This document shows positions 1 through 7,674 of a stretch of 26,530 bases of DNA, one piece after another. A program made the position numbers and the translations under genes. Under the pieces are notes generated by a model. It ran no database searches and had not been told where the DNA came from. It worked only from the letters and a program-made list of their open reading frames with translations. How positions within the stretch are numbered: the first letter of the stretch is position 1; each line of letters begins with the position of its first letter. The DNA lies in contig DAOQAY010000025.1 in NCBI GenBank assembly GCA_035354435.1, positions 1 to 26,530 of the forward strand, read 5' to 3'. Source of the DNA: JAKLDO01 sp035354435. GTDB taxonomy: Bacteria; UBP6; UBA1177.

Positions 1-908
1 TTCTTGATTTTGCTTATACCGATGTCAATGGAGAAGTGTTTATCCATTATGGAAGTGGAACCGGGCTGAATCCAATAGAAGGAGCAACATTTACTGCAAA
101 AGATAACAGCTATCAGACTATGCGGTCGATGGCTACCGGAGATTATAACGGTGACGGCTGTGACGACATTGCGGTCTCGGCACCGACTCTTGCGGGATCA
201 GGAACAGCAAGAGGTCAGGTCTATATTTATTTCGGAAGAGGAACAAGCTGCAGCTCATCAGCTCCCGTTGATGGAAATGTACCCGATGTAACTTTTGAAG
301 GCGGGACAAACAATGACCGTCTTGGAAGAGGTGAAATTTATTCTGTCGGAGATATAAACAATGATGGAAAAATCGATTTTGCATTTTCTACCGACACAAA
401 AGTTCTGATCGCTTACGGCGGAAATTCAGGCGGCTCGATCACGGCATACACCATTACCGGCATGAAATCACTTGTCGGCAGAAGAATAGGTCATGGTGAT
501 TTTAATAATGACGGATACTCCGACCTTGTTGTTGCTGACAATGATAAAATCAATATTTATTACGGAAGTGCTTCCGGTATCATTGCAACGCCGTCAATTG
601 TAGTAAATAATTTAAGTACCGTTAACTACACATATCCGCCGTCATATACAAATTTTGCAAGAGCGGTTTCTGTTGAATCAGCTGATATGAACAATGATGG
701 TTTTTCTGATCTGATAACTGCATCAGATAGAGGGCTGCTGATTTATCAAACTCATCTGGACGCTCTTTCAGTAATGCCGTCCATTTTCGACCCGTTCATC
801 AGCACAATATCAACAAATCTAAAAGTGCTGATGCTTGACTACGGTATAATTTATTGTGATAATGCTACCGATAAAGGCTCTTGTTATATCCTTAATTATG
901 GAGAATAA
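1..908 (+). CDS. FG-GAP / VCBS repeat protein, 3' part only
   Basis: The reading frame is open from base 3 and the start lies upstream of the window; the GTG at 36 is internal because good repeat sequence precedes it. At least four FG-GAP type blades are visible. Each has a calcium-loop core such as GDYNGDGCDD, GDINNDGKID, GDFNNDGYSD and ADMNNDGFSD, followed by a strand like VYIYFG or INIYYG. Such repeats fold into a seven-bladed beta-propeller, bind calcium and are normally found outside the cytoplasm. The last roughly 50 residues are not repeat-like and contain two Cys (ending near IIYCDNATDKGSCYI). The stop at 906-908 lies between the ribosome binding site (GGAG at 900-903) and the ATG at 911 of the next gene, so they are probably co-transcribed. 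Function is unknown beyond a likely secreted or surface role. The family call is firm; the whole architecture cannot be seen. Confidence 0.85.
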   Translation, partial: LDFAYTDVNGEVFIHYGSGTGLNPIEGATFTAKDNSYQTMRSMATGDYNGDGCDDIAVSAPTLAGSGTARGQVYIYFGRGTSCSSSAPVDGNVPDVTFEGGTNNDRLGRGEIYSVGDINNDGKIDFAFSTDTKVLIAYGGNSGGSITAYTITGMKSLVGRRIGHGDFNNDGYSDLVVADNDKINIYYGSASGIIATPSIVVNNLSTVNYTYPPSYTNFARAVSVESADMNNDGFSDLITASDRGLLIYQTHLDALSVMPSIFDPFISTISTNLKVLMLDYGIIYCDNATDKGSCYILNYGE

Positions 909-910
909 TA

Positions 911-1057
911 ATGGAAAAGAATTATCAGAAACCGGAAATAATTCAAGAAACAGCTTTGGAAAGAAAGCTCGTTTATGCCGAAGCAGTAGACGAAAGAAAC
1001 GGATGCAGTACTCTGGGAATGAATATTCCTTCAGACAAAACCGAAAAACCTGCGTAA
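911..1057 (+). CDS. Putative RiPP precursor peptide (48 aa)
   Basis: This is a 48-codon ORF. It has a strong ribosome binding site, GGAGAA at 900-905, six to seven bases before its ATG. The peptide opens with MEKNYQKPEI. The Y-x-K-P-E-I/L pattern is common in leaders of ribosomally made, modified peptides and recalls the YxxP motif recognised by RiPP recognition elements in lasso-type leaders. The rest is hydrophilic and ends in GCSTLGMNIPSDKTEKPA, with one Cys, two Ser and two Thr as possible modification sites. The gene is followed directly (TAA then ATG, no spacer) by a kinase of the HprK type, then by a radical SAM/SPASM protein; these two families recur together around such peptides. What is seen is the ORF, the site and the order; the RiPP role is inference. 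The alternative is that it is the 5' part of the kinase gene cut off by one stop, because both are in the same frame. Confidence 0.6.
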   Translation: MEKNYQKPEIIQETALERKLVYAEAVDERNGCSTLGMNIPSDKTEKPA

Positions 1058-1609
1058 ATGGATCCAGCTATAAAATCTCGACGGGAATCGGTTCTCCGCT
1101 CCCTTTATTCATCAAATAGGGGTCTTATTGTTCATTGCAGCGCTTTGACTGATAATGGCAAGGCATTTGTATTTGCAGGCAGAGCAGATACGGGCAAATC
1201 GACACTTGCTCAAAAGCTTGCACTGAAAATGGAAGTGATCAACGACGACATGAATATTCTGGAGTTTTACAATGAAGGGATAAAAGTGTCAACCTATTTC
1301 ACACAAGAGGAAAATCAGGGATATCATTATCTGATAAACGAAAATGTGACAGGAATATTGAACGCCGTTTTTTTTCCGGTTAAAGAGATGAAAAAGGATT
1401 CTTACCTTGAGTCGCTTGATGATAAAGGATTTATCTGGAAAACACTTCTGACTTGTGCCGCACCGCCAACAACTGGAGAAAATCATCTTTTTCCTAATTA
1501 TCTTTCGTTGATAGACAGACTGATCGAATCTGTTTCATTTTATAATATTCATCATAATCTAAAGGATTCACCGGATGAAATTGCCAATTTATTGCGGTCT
1601 ATAAAATAA
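1058..1609 (+). CDS. HprK-like P-loop kinase, minimal domain
   Basis: The protein has 183 residues. Near residue 20 is the stretch LIVHCSAL, typical of the first strand of HprK-like kinase domains. It is followed by a Walker A motif AGRADTGKST (about residues 40-49) and an acidic motif INDDMNIL (about 61-68) resembling the DD that follows the P-loop in HPr kinase. Family members in peptide clusters usually have another 80-120 residues before this domain, and they are missing here. The ATG directly follows the stop of the 48-residue peptide with no ribosome binding site of its own, which suggests translational coupling. Its TAA overlaps the ATG of the radical SAM gene (TAATG). Related kinases phosphorylate the precursor in some lasso peptide clusters; here a role in peptide modification is inferred. 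It could be an N-terminally truncated relic, but the kinase motifs are intact. Confidence 0.8.
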   Translation: MDPAIKSRRESVLRSLYSSNRGLIVHCSALTDNGKAFVFAGRADTGKSTLAQKLALKMEVINDDMNILEFYNEGIKVSTYFTQEENQGYHYLINENVTGILNAVFFPVKEMKKDSYLESLDDKGFIWKTLLTCAAPPTTGENHLFPNYLSLIDRLIESVSFYNIHHNLKDSPDEIANLLRSIK

Positions 1610-2607
1610 TGGAACAGCCCGGACACCTTTCTCTTGAGATCACAAATTCATGCAACGAATTATGCAGGCACTGCTATCATCCTGAAAAAAGAAACTCTGA
1701 ATTTCTGACCGATATTGAACTGCTTGATAAAATGCTCGCTGAATTCGGCGAACTCGGATTTATGTTTCTCACAATAACCGGCGGTGAGCCCTTGCTTCAT
1801 CCAAAGTTTAAAGAAATCTGCGAACTTTCACAGAAAAACCGTTATATCATCTCAATAAAAACAAACGGAACCCTGATCACTAATAAAATTGTTGAGTTCT
1901 TTAGAAAACTCAAACCCAGTACCGTTGAGATCTCTTTATATTCAGCTGATCCTGATGAACACGATCACATTACCGGAATTATTGGAAGCTGGGCAAAGTC
2001 AATGGAAAGTGTGCATCTGTTGAAAAGAAATGGTGTTAAAGTTTCCGTCATGACACCTGTTCTAAAAAGTGTGAAAAAATGGACTGAACTGTATGAACTT
2101 ATGAAAAAAGCAGGCATTCCATGGAGTTGCTCACCTAACATTCACTCATCACTTGATGAAAGAGAACAGGTCGAAAAATTCAAAGGGACATTCGAAGGTC
2201 ATCTCCGTTTTCTTGAATTTGTAAATCGTTATGAAAATCAGAAGATCACAAATATTGATGATCTGTGCTTTAAACAATGCGGCGGAGGAGAAACCGTTGC
2301 CTGTATCGGGTCTGATTTTTCTGTGCGACCTTGTATTTCATATCCTGAAAAAGCAGGAATTTATAAAGAAGGAAACACCTTGGAACTTTTAAAACTTGCA
2401 AAAGACCTGCTTATTAAAAGATTCAATCTTCTTGAGTGTCATAATTGCGATCTTGTTAAATTCTGCTCTCCATGCCCAGCCCATATAAAAATTGTTGAAG
2501 GAATAGGAATTTGCGAGCAGACAAAAAAAGAATATGCAAAAGCTTATAAACAATTCTTTGAATCATTAATAAAGCAAGAACTGATTAGTTTCCCAATAAA
2601 AACTTGA
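1609..2607 (+). CDS. Radical SAM/SPASM peptide maturase-like protein
   Basis: This 332-residue protein has the radical SAM cluster motif CNELCRHC (C15, C19, C22), which binds the 4Fe-4S cluster that cleaves S-adenosylmethionine. TGGEP follows at about residues 57-61. The C-terminal third has SPASM-type cysteines: C220, C224, C232, C242, then C277-x2-C280 and C286-x2-C289, with one more at about 300. These ligate auxiliary clusters, and the architecture is typical of enzymes that modify ribosomal peptides (sactisynthase, PqqE and mycofactocin types). There is no N-terminal PqqD-like recognition domain. Its start overlaps the kinase stop by one base, and the gene is the last of the cassette that starts with the 48-residue peptide. 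The substrate is therefore inferred to be that peptide; the reaction cannot be told from sequence. Enzyme class is firm. Confidence 0.9.
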   Translation: MEQPGHLSLEITNSCNELCRHCYHPEKRNSEFLTDIELLDKMLAEFGELGFMFLTITGGEPLLHPKFKEICELSQKNRYIISIKTNGTLITNKIVEFFRKLKPSTVEISLYSADPDEHDHITGIIGSWAKSMESVHLLKRNGVKVSVMTPVLKSVKKWTELYELMKKAGIPWSCSPNIHSSLDEREQVEKFKGTFEGHLRFLEFVNRYENQKITNIDDLCFKQCGGGETVACIGSDFSVRPCISYPEKAGIYKEGNTLELLKLAKDLLIKRFNLLECHNCDLVKFCSPCPAHIKIVEGIGICEQTKKEYAKAYKQFFESLIKQELISFPIKT

Positions 2608-2660
2608 TTGAAACAGCATATGAATGTAAAATTTACGGTAACTTTTTTTGTGAGGTCATT

Positions 2661-3539
2661 TTGAGAAAAGAACTTAAAATCTGTACCGCAATTAGAAACA
2701 AAGAATTTGAAGACCGAGTTGTTCTCATATCCGGAACACAAGGATGGAAACATTCTTTTGTAAATATTGATGATATTGTCAGCGAGCACCGCAGAGCATC
2801 TCTTTTTTTCATTGTTGAAGATAGTTATGCTTCAATTCTTGAACTTATTGAACTGCATAATTCATGTGATCTTAATTTTATTCCTGTCATTGTTGTTTCT
2901 GAAAAAGACTCAAAATATTCAAACTGGATAAAAGCTGTCAAGTATCCGGAAAAATATTTTCACACAAACATTGATTTTCTGAGCGAATCAATGGTTCAAA
3001 TTGTAAGAACAATGGATGTTTTAAGAGACACTTATTACTATAAAAGAACATCCCAGTTCAGAGAAAACACTGCGGCATCTTATAAAGAAAACGAACATTT
3101 CCAGGATTTTATAGGCGAAATTCTTGTCAAGCTTCTTGAACTGCTTTACACAGACAGAGGCTCGATTATGCTTCTTAACGAAAGAAACAACCTTGTTGTT
3201 GAAGCCGCCACAAAAAAAGAACTCGTCGGGCTTGAAGTCGCATATAAACCTGACAGCGTTTCATGGACAGTCATTGATACCCAGAAACCGGTCTTTGTTG
3301 AAAATATTGAAAGCGATACCCGTTTTAAAAAAGGAGAAGGCTACTCAAAAGACTATTTCCTTTCGCTGCCTATTTTTGTTGATAATAAGATCGCCGGTGT
3401 TCTTAATATGTCCGATAAAATCGTTTCGCTGCTCTTTGATACCAGCGATTATAATAATGCGAGCAATCTTTTAAGTATTATTGAACCCTATCTGCTTCTC
3501 AATTCTTTAAAAAAGAAACTAAATGGAGAAAAATTGTGA
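2661..3539 (+). CDS. GAF domain protein with receiver-like N-terminus
   Basis: I place the start at the TTG at 2661, because TGAGG lies just upstream (about 2651-2655). A TTG at 2604 inside the previous gene's stop is possible but has no such site. The 292-residue protein ends in a GAF domain (about residues 135-275) with TDRGSIMLLN, a SVSWTVIDTQKPVFVENI segment and LPIFVDNKIAGVLNM. The first 120 residues show alternating strands and helices (LFFIVED, then FIPVIVVSE, then a lysine near YPEKYF). That recalls a response-regulator receiver without a clear phospho-acceptor context, so I treat it only as receiver-like. No output domain is present. The gene overlaps the PilZ gene by four bases (GTGA), so the two are translated together and may act as a pair, with the GAF protein sensing a small molecule. 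The GAF call is good; the ligand is unknown. Confidence 0.78.
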   Translation: MRKELKICTAIRNKEFEDRVVLISGTQGWKHSFVNIDDIVSEHRRASLFFIVEDSYASILELIELHNSCDLNFIPVIVVSEKDSKYSNWIKAVKYPEKYFHTNIDFLSESMVQIVRTMDVLRDTYYYKRTSQFRENTAASYKENEHFQDFIGEILVKLLELLYTDRGSIMLLNERNNLVVEAATKKELVGLEVAYKPDSVSWTVIDTQKPVFVENIESDTRFKKGEGYSKDYFLSLPIFVDNKIAGVLNMSDKIVSLLFDTSDYNNASNLLSIIEPYLLLNSLKKKLNGEKL

Positions 3540-3949
3540 CAAGTAACGGATTTGATGCTGACAAAAGAGAAAAAGATGATGTGTTTTTCAGAAACAGAAG
3601 GGCTGATATCAGATTGAATCATGAAATACATGTCGATTTTGAAGTTTCAGTTGACGGACCTCATTCTTTCTTTACCGGAATTACACAGGACATCAGCAAA
3701 GGCGGAGTTTTTCTTGCAACTCATCAGATATACCCTATCGGAACAAATATGAAGCTGATTTTTCAGGTCGAAGGTGTCGAGTTAGTAGTTGATGCTGTTG
3801 TACGCTGGGTAAGATCACTCGAAAGATCAAACAGCGATGATGTTCTTCCCGGCATGGGACTTCAATTTTTAAATCCAGGACCTGAACTCATTAAAGCATT
3901 TGACAGTTTTATTGAAAAAAAAGAGCCTCTCCTTGTTGATGTTGACTGA
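3536..3949 (+). CDS. PilZ domain c-di-GMP receptor
   Basis: This is a 137-residue single-domain protein. The start is a GTG at 3536 with GGAGAA at 3525-3530. It has both halves of the PilZ binding signature: the arginine-rich FFRNRRADIRL (about residues 18-28) and QDISKGGVFLAT (about 56-67), the D/N-x-S-x-x-G box. VVRWVR and GMGLQFL in the C-terminal half complete the barrel. This subtype with DISKGGVF is frequent in Myxococcus-like deltaproteobacteria. PilZ proteins bind c-di-GMP and pass the signal to motility, polysaccharide or protein partners. It lies next to a diguanylate cyclase gene downstream and is co-translated with the GAF protein upstream, so it is the likely readout of the local circuit. 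The domain is certain; the target process is not shown. Confidence 0.92.
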   Translation: MTSNGFDADKREKDDVFFRNRRADIRLNHEIHVDFEVSVDGPHSFFTGITQDISKGGVFLATHQIYPIGTNMKLIFQVEGVELVVDAVVRWVRSLERSNSDDVLPGMGLQFLNPGPELIKAFDSFIEKKEPLLVDVD

Positions 3950-4077
3950 CAGCGATTCAACTCCGGCTTCATTATATTGAATCAAAATAGCATTTTTTCT
4001 CAAATCGAGTAGAATTTACAGGTATTTTAAAACCACACGAGACGGAATCTCTTTTATAGTGCGTGAGGTGTTGCAGC

Positions 4078-5859
4078 ATGGATTATGATTTCTGCAAACT
4101 GGTTGTAAAGGAATCACCAGTCGGTTACGCTTATCATAAAACAATTCTAGATGAAACTGGAAAACCTGTTGACTATATTCTTCTGGAAGCAAATGACGCT
4201 TTTGAAAAACTGACCGGACTCAAACTGGAACATATTAAAGGAAAAAAAGTAACTGAATTTCTTCCGGGAATAAAAGACTCTGAATTTGACTGGATCGGAA
4301 TTTGCGGTGAAGTTGCACTGAAAGGAATTTCAAAAGAATTTGAGCAGTATTCAGAGCAGCTGAAAAAATGGTATAAAGTTAAAGTTCATTCGATTGAGAA
4401 GGGGTATTTCGGAACTTATTTTTTTGATATTACAGGCGAAAAAGGGCTTAGTCAGGCGGCAGAAAGTTTTTTCCGGAATTCTTTCGAAAAAATAGATTTT
4501 CGCAAAATGACTGACTACATTCTTCAAATATCTTCTGCAAAATATGCAGTGTTTAACATTTATGAAGAAAATGGAAACGAATATACCTCCATGGCCTTTT
4601 CAGGTTTAAACAATATTGTCGAAAAAGTGTCGGCAATACTCGGATTTAATATTGTTGGTAAAAAATGGGGACATGATTCTGCAAGAGCTTCAAAAATTGC
4701 AGAAAACACTATAACCCGTTTTGAAAATTTTCATTTGCTGACAGGGGGAGAAATCCCTGATCCCGTTGTGCTTCTGTTGGAAAAAACATTCAATCCGGGG
4801 GATACTTTTATTGTTAAAATTGTTAAAGATTCAAGAATGATTGGTGATTTTACTCTTTTTTTTGGGAAAGAACAATCCCTCGAAAATCAGGGACTGGTTG
4901 AACTCTATGCTAAACTTGCCGGATTATTCATATCCAGAAAGAAAGCTGAGGAAGAACTTAAAAAAAGTCATGAAAGATACATGCTCGCTGTGGCTGGAAA
5001 TCAGGACGGAATCTGGGACTGGGACATTGCGACGGGGGATCTTTTCCTTTCTGAACGATGGAAAGCGATTGTCGGATATAGTGACTATGAAATCCCGAAT
5101 GCACATGGTGTGTTTCAAAATCTTCTTCATCCGGATGACAAAAAAAGAGTTCGGGATTATTTTGATAGCTATCTGAAAGGAGAGTTCAGTCAATACAACA
5201 TTGAATTCCGCATGAAACACAAAGACGGATCCTACAGATGGATTCTTGCCAGAGGAGCGGCTTTAACTGATAAAAATGGTATTCCTTACCGTATGGCCGG
5301 ATCTCATACCGATATAACCGAAAAAAAAGAAACTGAAAAAAAGCTCGAAACTCTTGCTTCAACCGATGATTTGACCGGAATGTGGAACAGACGCTATTTT
5401 TTTGAGATCGGAAAAATAGAATTTTCAAGATCGAAAAGATATCAGGCTTCTTTTTCACTTATTATGATTGATATTGATCATTTCAAGAACACGAATGACA
5501 GATTCGGACATGCAGCAGGTGATGAAACATTAAAAAACATTTCTGCTGTTTTGAAAAAAAATCTGAGAGATGTTGATCTCATTGCCAGAATGGGTGGTGA
5601 GGAATTTGCCGCATTGCTGCCTAATACTGAAATTTCAGGAGCTTTGATTGTAGCAGAAAGACTTAGAAAAGCTGTTGAAGAAACTCCTTTATTGGTTGAA
5701 GATAAAACAATCCCGTCAACTATAAGCATCGGCATTTCCGGCTATAAAAACTCATCCTCTCTCGACGAACTGCTCAAAAATGCAGACGCTGCACTTTATA
5801 TTGCAAAAAATGAAGGGAGAAACTGTATAAGAATATCTGAGGCTGATAATGGAAAATAA
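4078..5859 (+). CDS. PAS-GAF-PAS diguanylate cyclase (GGDEF)
   Basis: The ATG at 4078 is preferred over the GTG at 4063 because GAGG at 4065-4068 serves it. The 593-residue soluble protein has an N-terminal PAS (about 1-125), a GAF-like segment (about 130-285), a PAS with PAC motif (about 300-425, WDWDIATGDLFLS through GSHTDITEKK) and a GGDEF domain (about 430-590). The active site is GGEEF at 506-510 and the inhibitory I-site R497-x-x-D500 lies five residues before it. It should therefore make c-di-GMP from two GTP and be product-inhibited. DDLTGMWNRR and IDIDHFK supply the remaining conserved residues. It follows a 128-base gap and overlaps the next gene by 11 bases, so it may begin a new transcript. 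Its first PAS resembles the first PAS of the 1084-residue kinase at 11483, suggesting a common origin. Confidence 0.93.
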   Translation: MDYDFCKLVVKESPVGYAYHKTILDETGKPVDYILLEANDAFEKLTGLKLEHIKGKKVTEFLPGIKDSEFDWIGICGEVALKGISKEFEQYSEQLKKWYKVKVHSIEKGYFGTYFFDITGEKGLSQAAESFFRNSFEKIDFRKMTDYILQISSAKYAVFNIYEENGNEYTSMAFSGLNNIVEKVSAILGFNIVGKKWGHDSARASKIAENTITRFENFHLLTGGEIPDPVVLLLEKTFNPGDTFIVKIVKDSRMIGDFTLFFGKEQSLENQGLVELYAKLAGLFISRKKAEEELKKSHERYMLAVAGNQDGIWDWDIATGDLFLSERWKAIVGYSDYEIPNAHGVFQNLLHPDDKKRVRDYFDSYLKGEFSQYNIEFRMKHKDGSYRWILARGAALTDKNGIPYRMAGSHTDITEKKETEKKLETLASTDDLTGMWNRRYFFEIGKIEFSRSKRYQASFSLIMIDIDHFKNTNDRFGHAAGDETLKNISAVLKKNLRDVDLIARMGGEEFAALLPNTEISGALIVAERLRKAVEETPLLVEDKTIPSTISIGISGYKNSSSLDELLKNADAALYIAKNEGRNCIRISEADNGK

Positions 5860-7653
5860 CAGTTATTTTAAAAGTGTACTTGAAATTTTTCAACACAAAT
5901 CATCATCTCTTCAGGAATTTCTTGATTTTGCACTTGCCAAAGCGATTGAACTGACAGAAAGCAAGCTCGGATATATTTATCATTATTACGAAGACAGAAA
6001 AGAGTTTGTCCTCAACACATGGTCTAATGAAGTGATGAAAGAATGCAGCGTTGTCAATCCGCAATCTATATACACTCTCGAAGAAACCGGTTTCTGGGGT
6101 GAAGCTGTCAGGCAGCGTAAGCCGATAATATTAAACAATTTTCAGGCACAGCATCCATTGAAAAAAGGTTATCCTGAAGGTCACGCACCGCTTCATAAAT
6201 TCATGACTATTCCTGTTTTCAATGGTGATAATATAGTTGCTGTTGTGGGAGTTGCCAACAAAGCGACTGATTATGGTGAAACGGATGTATTGCAACTTAC
6301 TCTGATGATGGATGCCGTATGGAAGGTGGTCGATCANNNNNNNNNNNNNNNNNNNNNNNNNNNNNNNNNNNNNNNNNNNNNNNNNNNNNNNNNNNNNNNN
6401 NNNNNNNNNNNNNNNNNNNNNNNNNNNNNNNNNNNNCGGATGTATTGCAACTTACTCTGATGATGGATGCCGTATGGAAGGTGGTCGATCATAAAAGATC
6501 TGAAGAAAAACTTAAAAAAAGTGAAGAAAAATATCGCCGTCTTGCGGAAAACATATCCGATGTCGTGTGGATTGCCGATTTAGATGCAAATCTGACTTTT
6601 ATAACACCATCGGTACAGAAACTCCTTGATGAAACTGTTGAAGAAAATATCAAGAAAAGCTTTAATGAAAGGTTTACTCCTGATTCACTGAAAAAAATAC
6701 TGCCAATGTTTCAGGAAGAATTTGAAAAGGAACAGATACCCGGAATTGATAAAAACAGATCCCGGATCATTGAAGCAGAACAATATAAAAAGGATGGCTC
6801 TACCGTTAATGTTTCAATGCACATTTCATTTATTCGTGATGATGAAGGAAAACCCATCGGATTTCTTGGAGTCACCCGTGACATTACCGCACAGAAAAAA
6901 GCTGAAGAAGAAAAGAGTAAACTTCAGATTCGGTTGATGCAGGCTCAGAAAATGGAATCGATCGGCCGTCTTGCCGGAGGAGTGGCGCATGATTTCAACA
7001 ACATGCTTACTGTCATTATCGGCAGAGCTGAACTTGCTTTAATGAAAACAGATCCGTCAAATCCTGTTTATAAAGAATTAAACGAAATAAAAAACGCTGC
7101 GGAACGATCGGCAACACTCACGGCACAACTTCTCGCCTTTGCGAGAAAACAGGTCATCGTTCCGAAAACGATCCAGTTAAATGACACTATTGTAAAAATG
7201 TTCGGAATGCTTGAAAAACTTGTCGGAGAAAATATCGAACTACAGCTGCTTCCCGGAAAAAACCTGTGGGATATAAAGATCGACACAACTCAGATAGATC
7301 AGATCATTGCAAATCTCTGCGTCAATTCAAAAGATGCGATGGAAGATCACGGAAGGATCGTTATCAGAACTGAAAACCTGATCATCAACAACCCTGACAT
7401 GGAAAAAACACCGGGACTTAACAAAGGTGAATATGTATGCCTTTCCGTTAGCGACAATGGCTGCGGCATGGACGAAGAAACAAAAAGGCATATATTTGAA
7501 CCTTTTTTCACTACAAAAGAGAACGGGGAAGGAACCGGTCTCGGGCTTGCAACAATATATGGAGTCGTCAAGCAGAACAAAGGATACATCTATATTGAAA
7601 GTAACCCGGAAAACGGATCGGAGTTTACAATTTATTTTCCGCGGCAGATATGA
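5849..7653 (+). CDS. GAF-PAS histidine kinase, broken only by a false assembly gap
   Basis: As printed, the frame is split by 100 N (6337-6436). The 55 bases on each side of the N run are identical. Removing the N run and one copy (155 bases) joins the two parts in frame (left frame 5849, right frame ending 7653) into one 549-residue protein. The domains are GAF (about 10-160, with GFWGEAVRQRKPIILNN and IPVFNGDNIVAVVGVANK), PAS (about 172-300), HisKA with AGGVAHDFNNML (phospho-acceptor H329 in the joined protein) and HATPase with N box NLCVNSKDAM, G1 SDNGCGMD, F box EPFFTTK and G2 GEGTGLGL. It has no receiver, so phosphate must go to separate receivers; candidates are encoded downstream. GAGG at 5839-5842 serves the ATG. 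The kinase core is close to that of the 1084-residue protein at 11483 (shared QAQKMESIGRLAGGVAHDFN). No membrane segment is seen. Confidence 0.88.
6282..6336 (+). repeat. Left copy of 55-bp contig-end overlap
   Basis: This stretch, starting cggatgtatt and ending gtggtcgatca, is identical to 6437-6491 on the far side of the N run. It is one end of two contigs that overlap by 55 bases and were scaffolded without being merged. It is not a biological repeat: keeping only one copy restores the kinase frame exactly. Confidence 0.95.
6337..6436. other. Assembly gap of 100 N (spurious)
   Basis: There are exactly 100 N, the conventional length for a gap of unknown size. The flanks share 55 identical bases directly abutting the gap, so the true missing length is most likely zero and the contigs really overlap. 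The number 55 matches a common maximal k-mer of de Bruijn assemblers, which is what an unresolved overlap would leave. Confidence 0.97.
6437..6491 (+). repeat. Right copy of 55-bp contig-end overlap
   Basis: Second copy of 6282-6336, starting immediately after the last N. The base after it (6492) completes the codon that is cut at 6336, giving CAT (His) and continuing as KRSEEKLKK without loss of frame. Confidence 0.95.
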
Positions 7654-7674
7654 TTTCAGGAGGAGAAGTCCAGA

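Noticed and set aside
856..1119. 87-codon plus-strand ORF overlapping the end of the FG-GAP gene, the 48-residue peptide and the kinase start
   Set aside because: It is out of frame with three well-supported genes and has a low-complexity, basic translation; no ribosome binding site. It is a shadow of the peptide reading frame.
911..2607. Lasso peptide cluster
   Set aside because: The leader and kinase fit, but there is no asparagine synthetase-like cyclase, no transglutaminase-like protease and no RRE protein nearby; a radical SAM enzyme is present instead.
3950..4077. Promoter ahead of the PAS-GAF-PAS-GGDEF gene
   Set aside because: TAGAAT (4010-4015) and TATAGT (4055-4060) could be -10 elements, but neither has a -35 at the right distance, so I did not list one.
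6282..6491. Direct repeat flanking an insertion (mobile element target site)
   Set aside because: 55 bases is far too long for a target duplication, the content is only N, and removal restores the kinase frame: it is a contig overlap.
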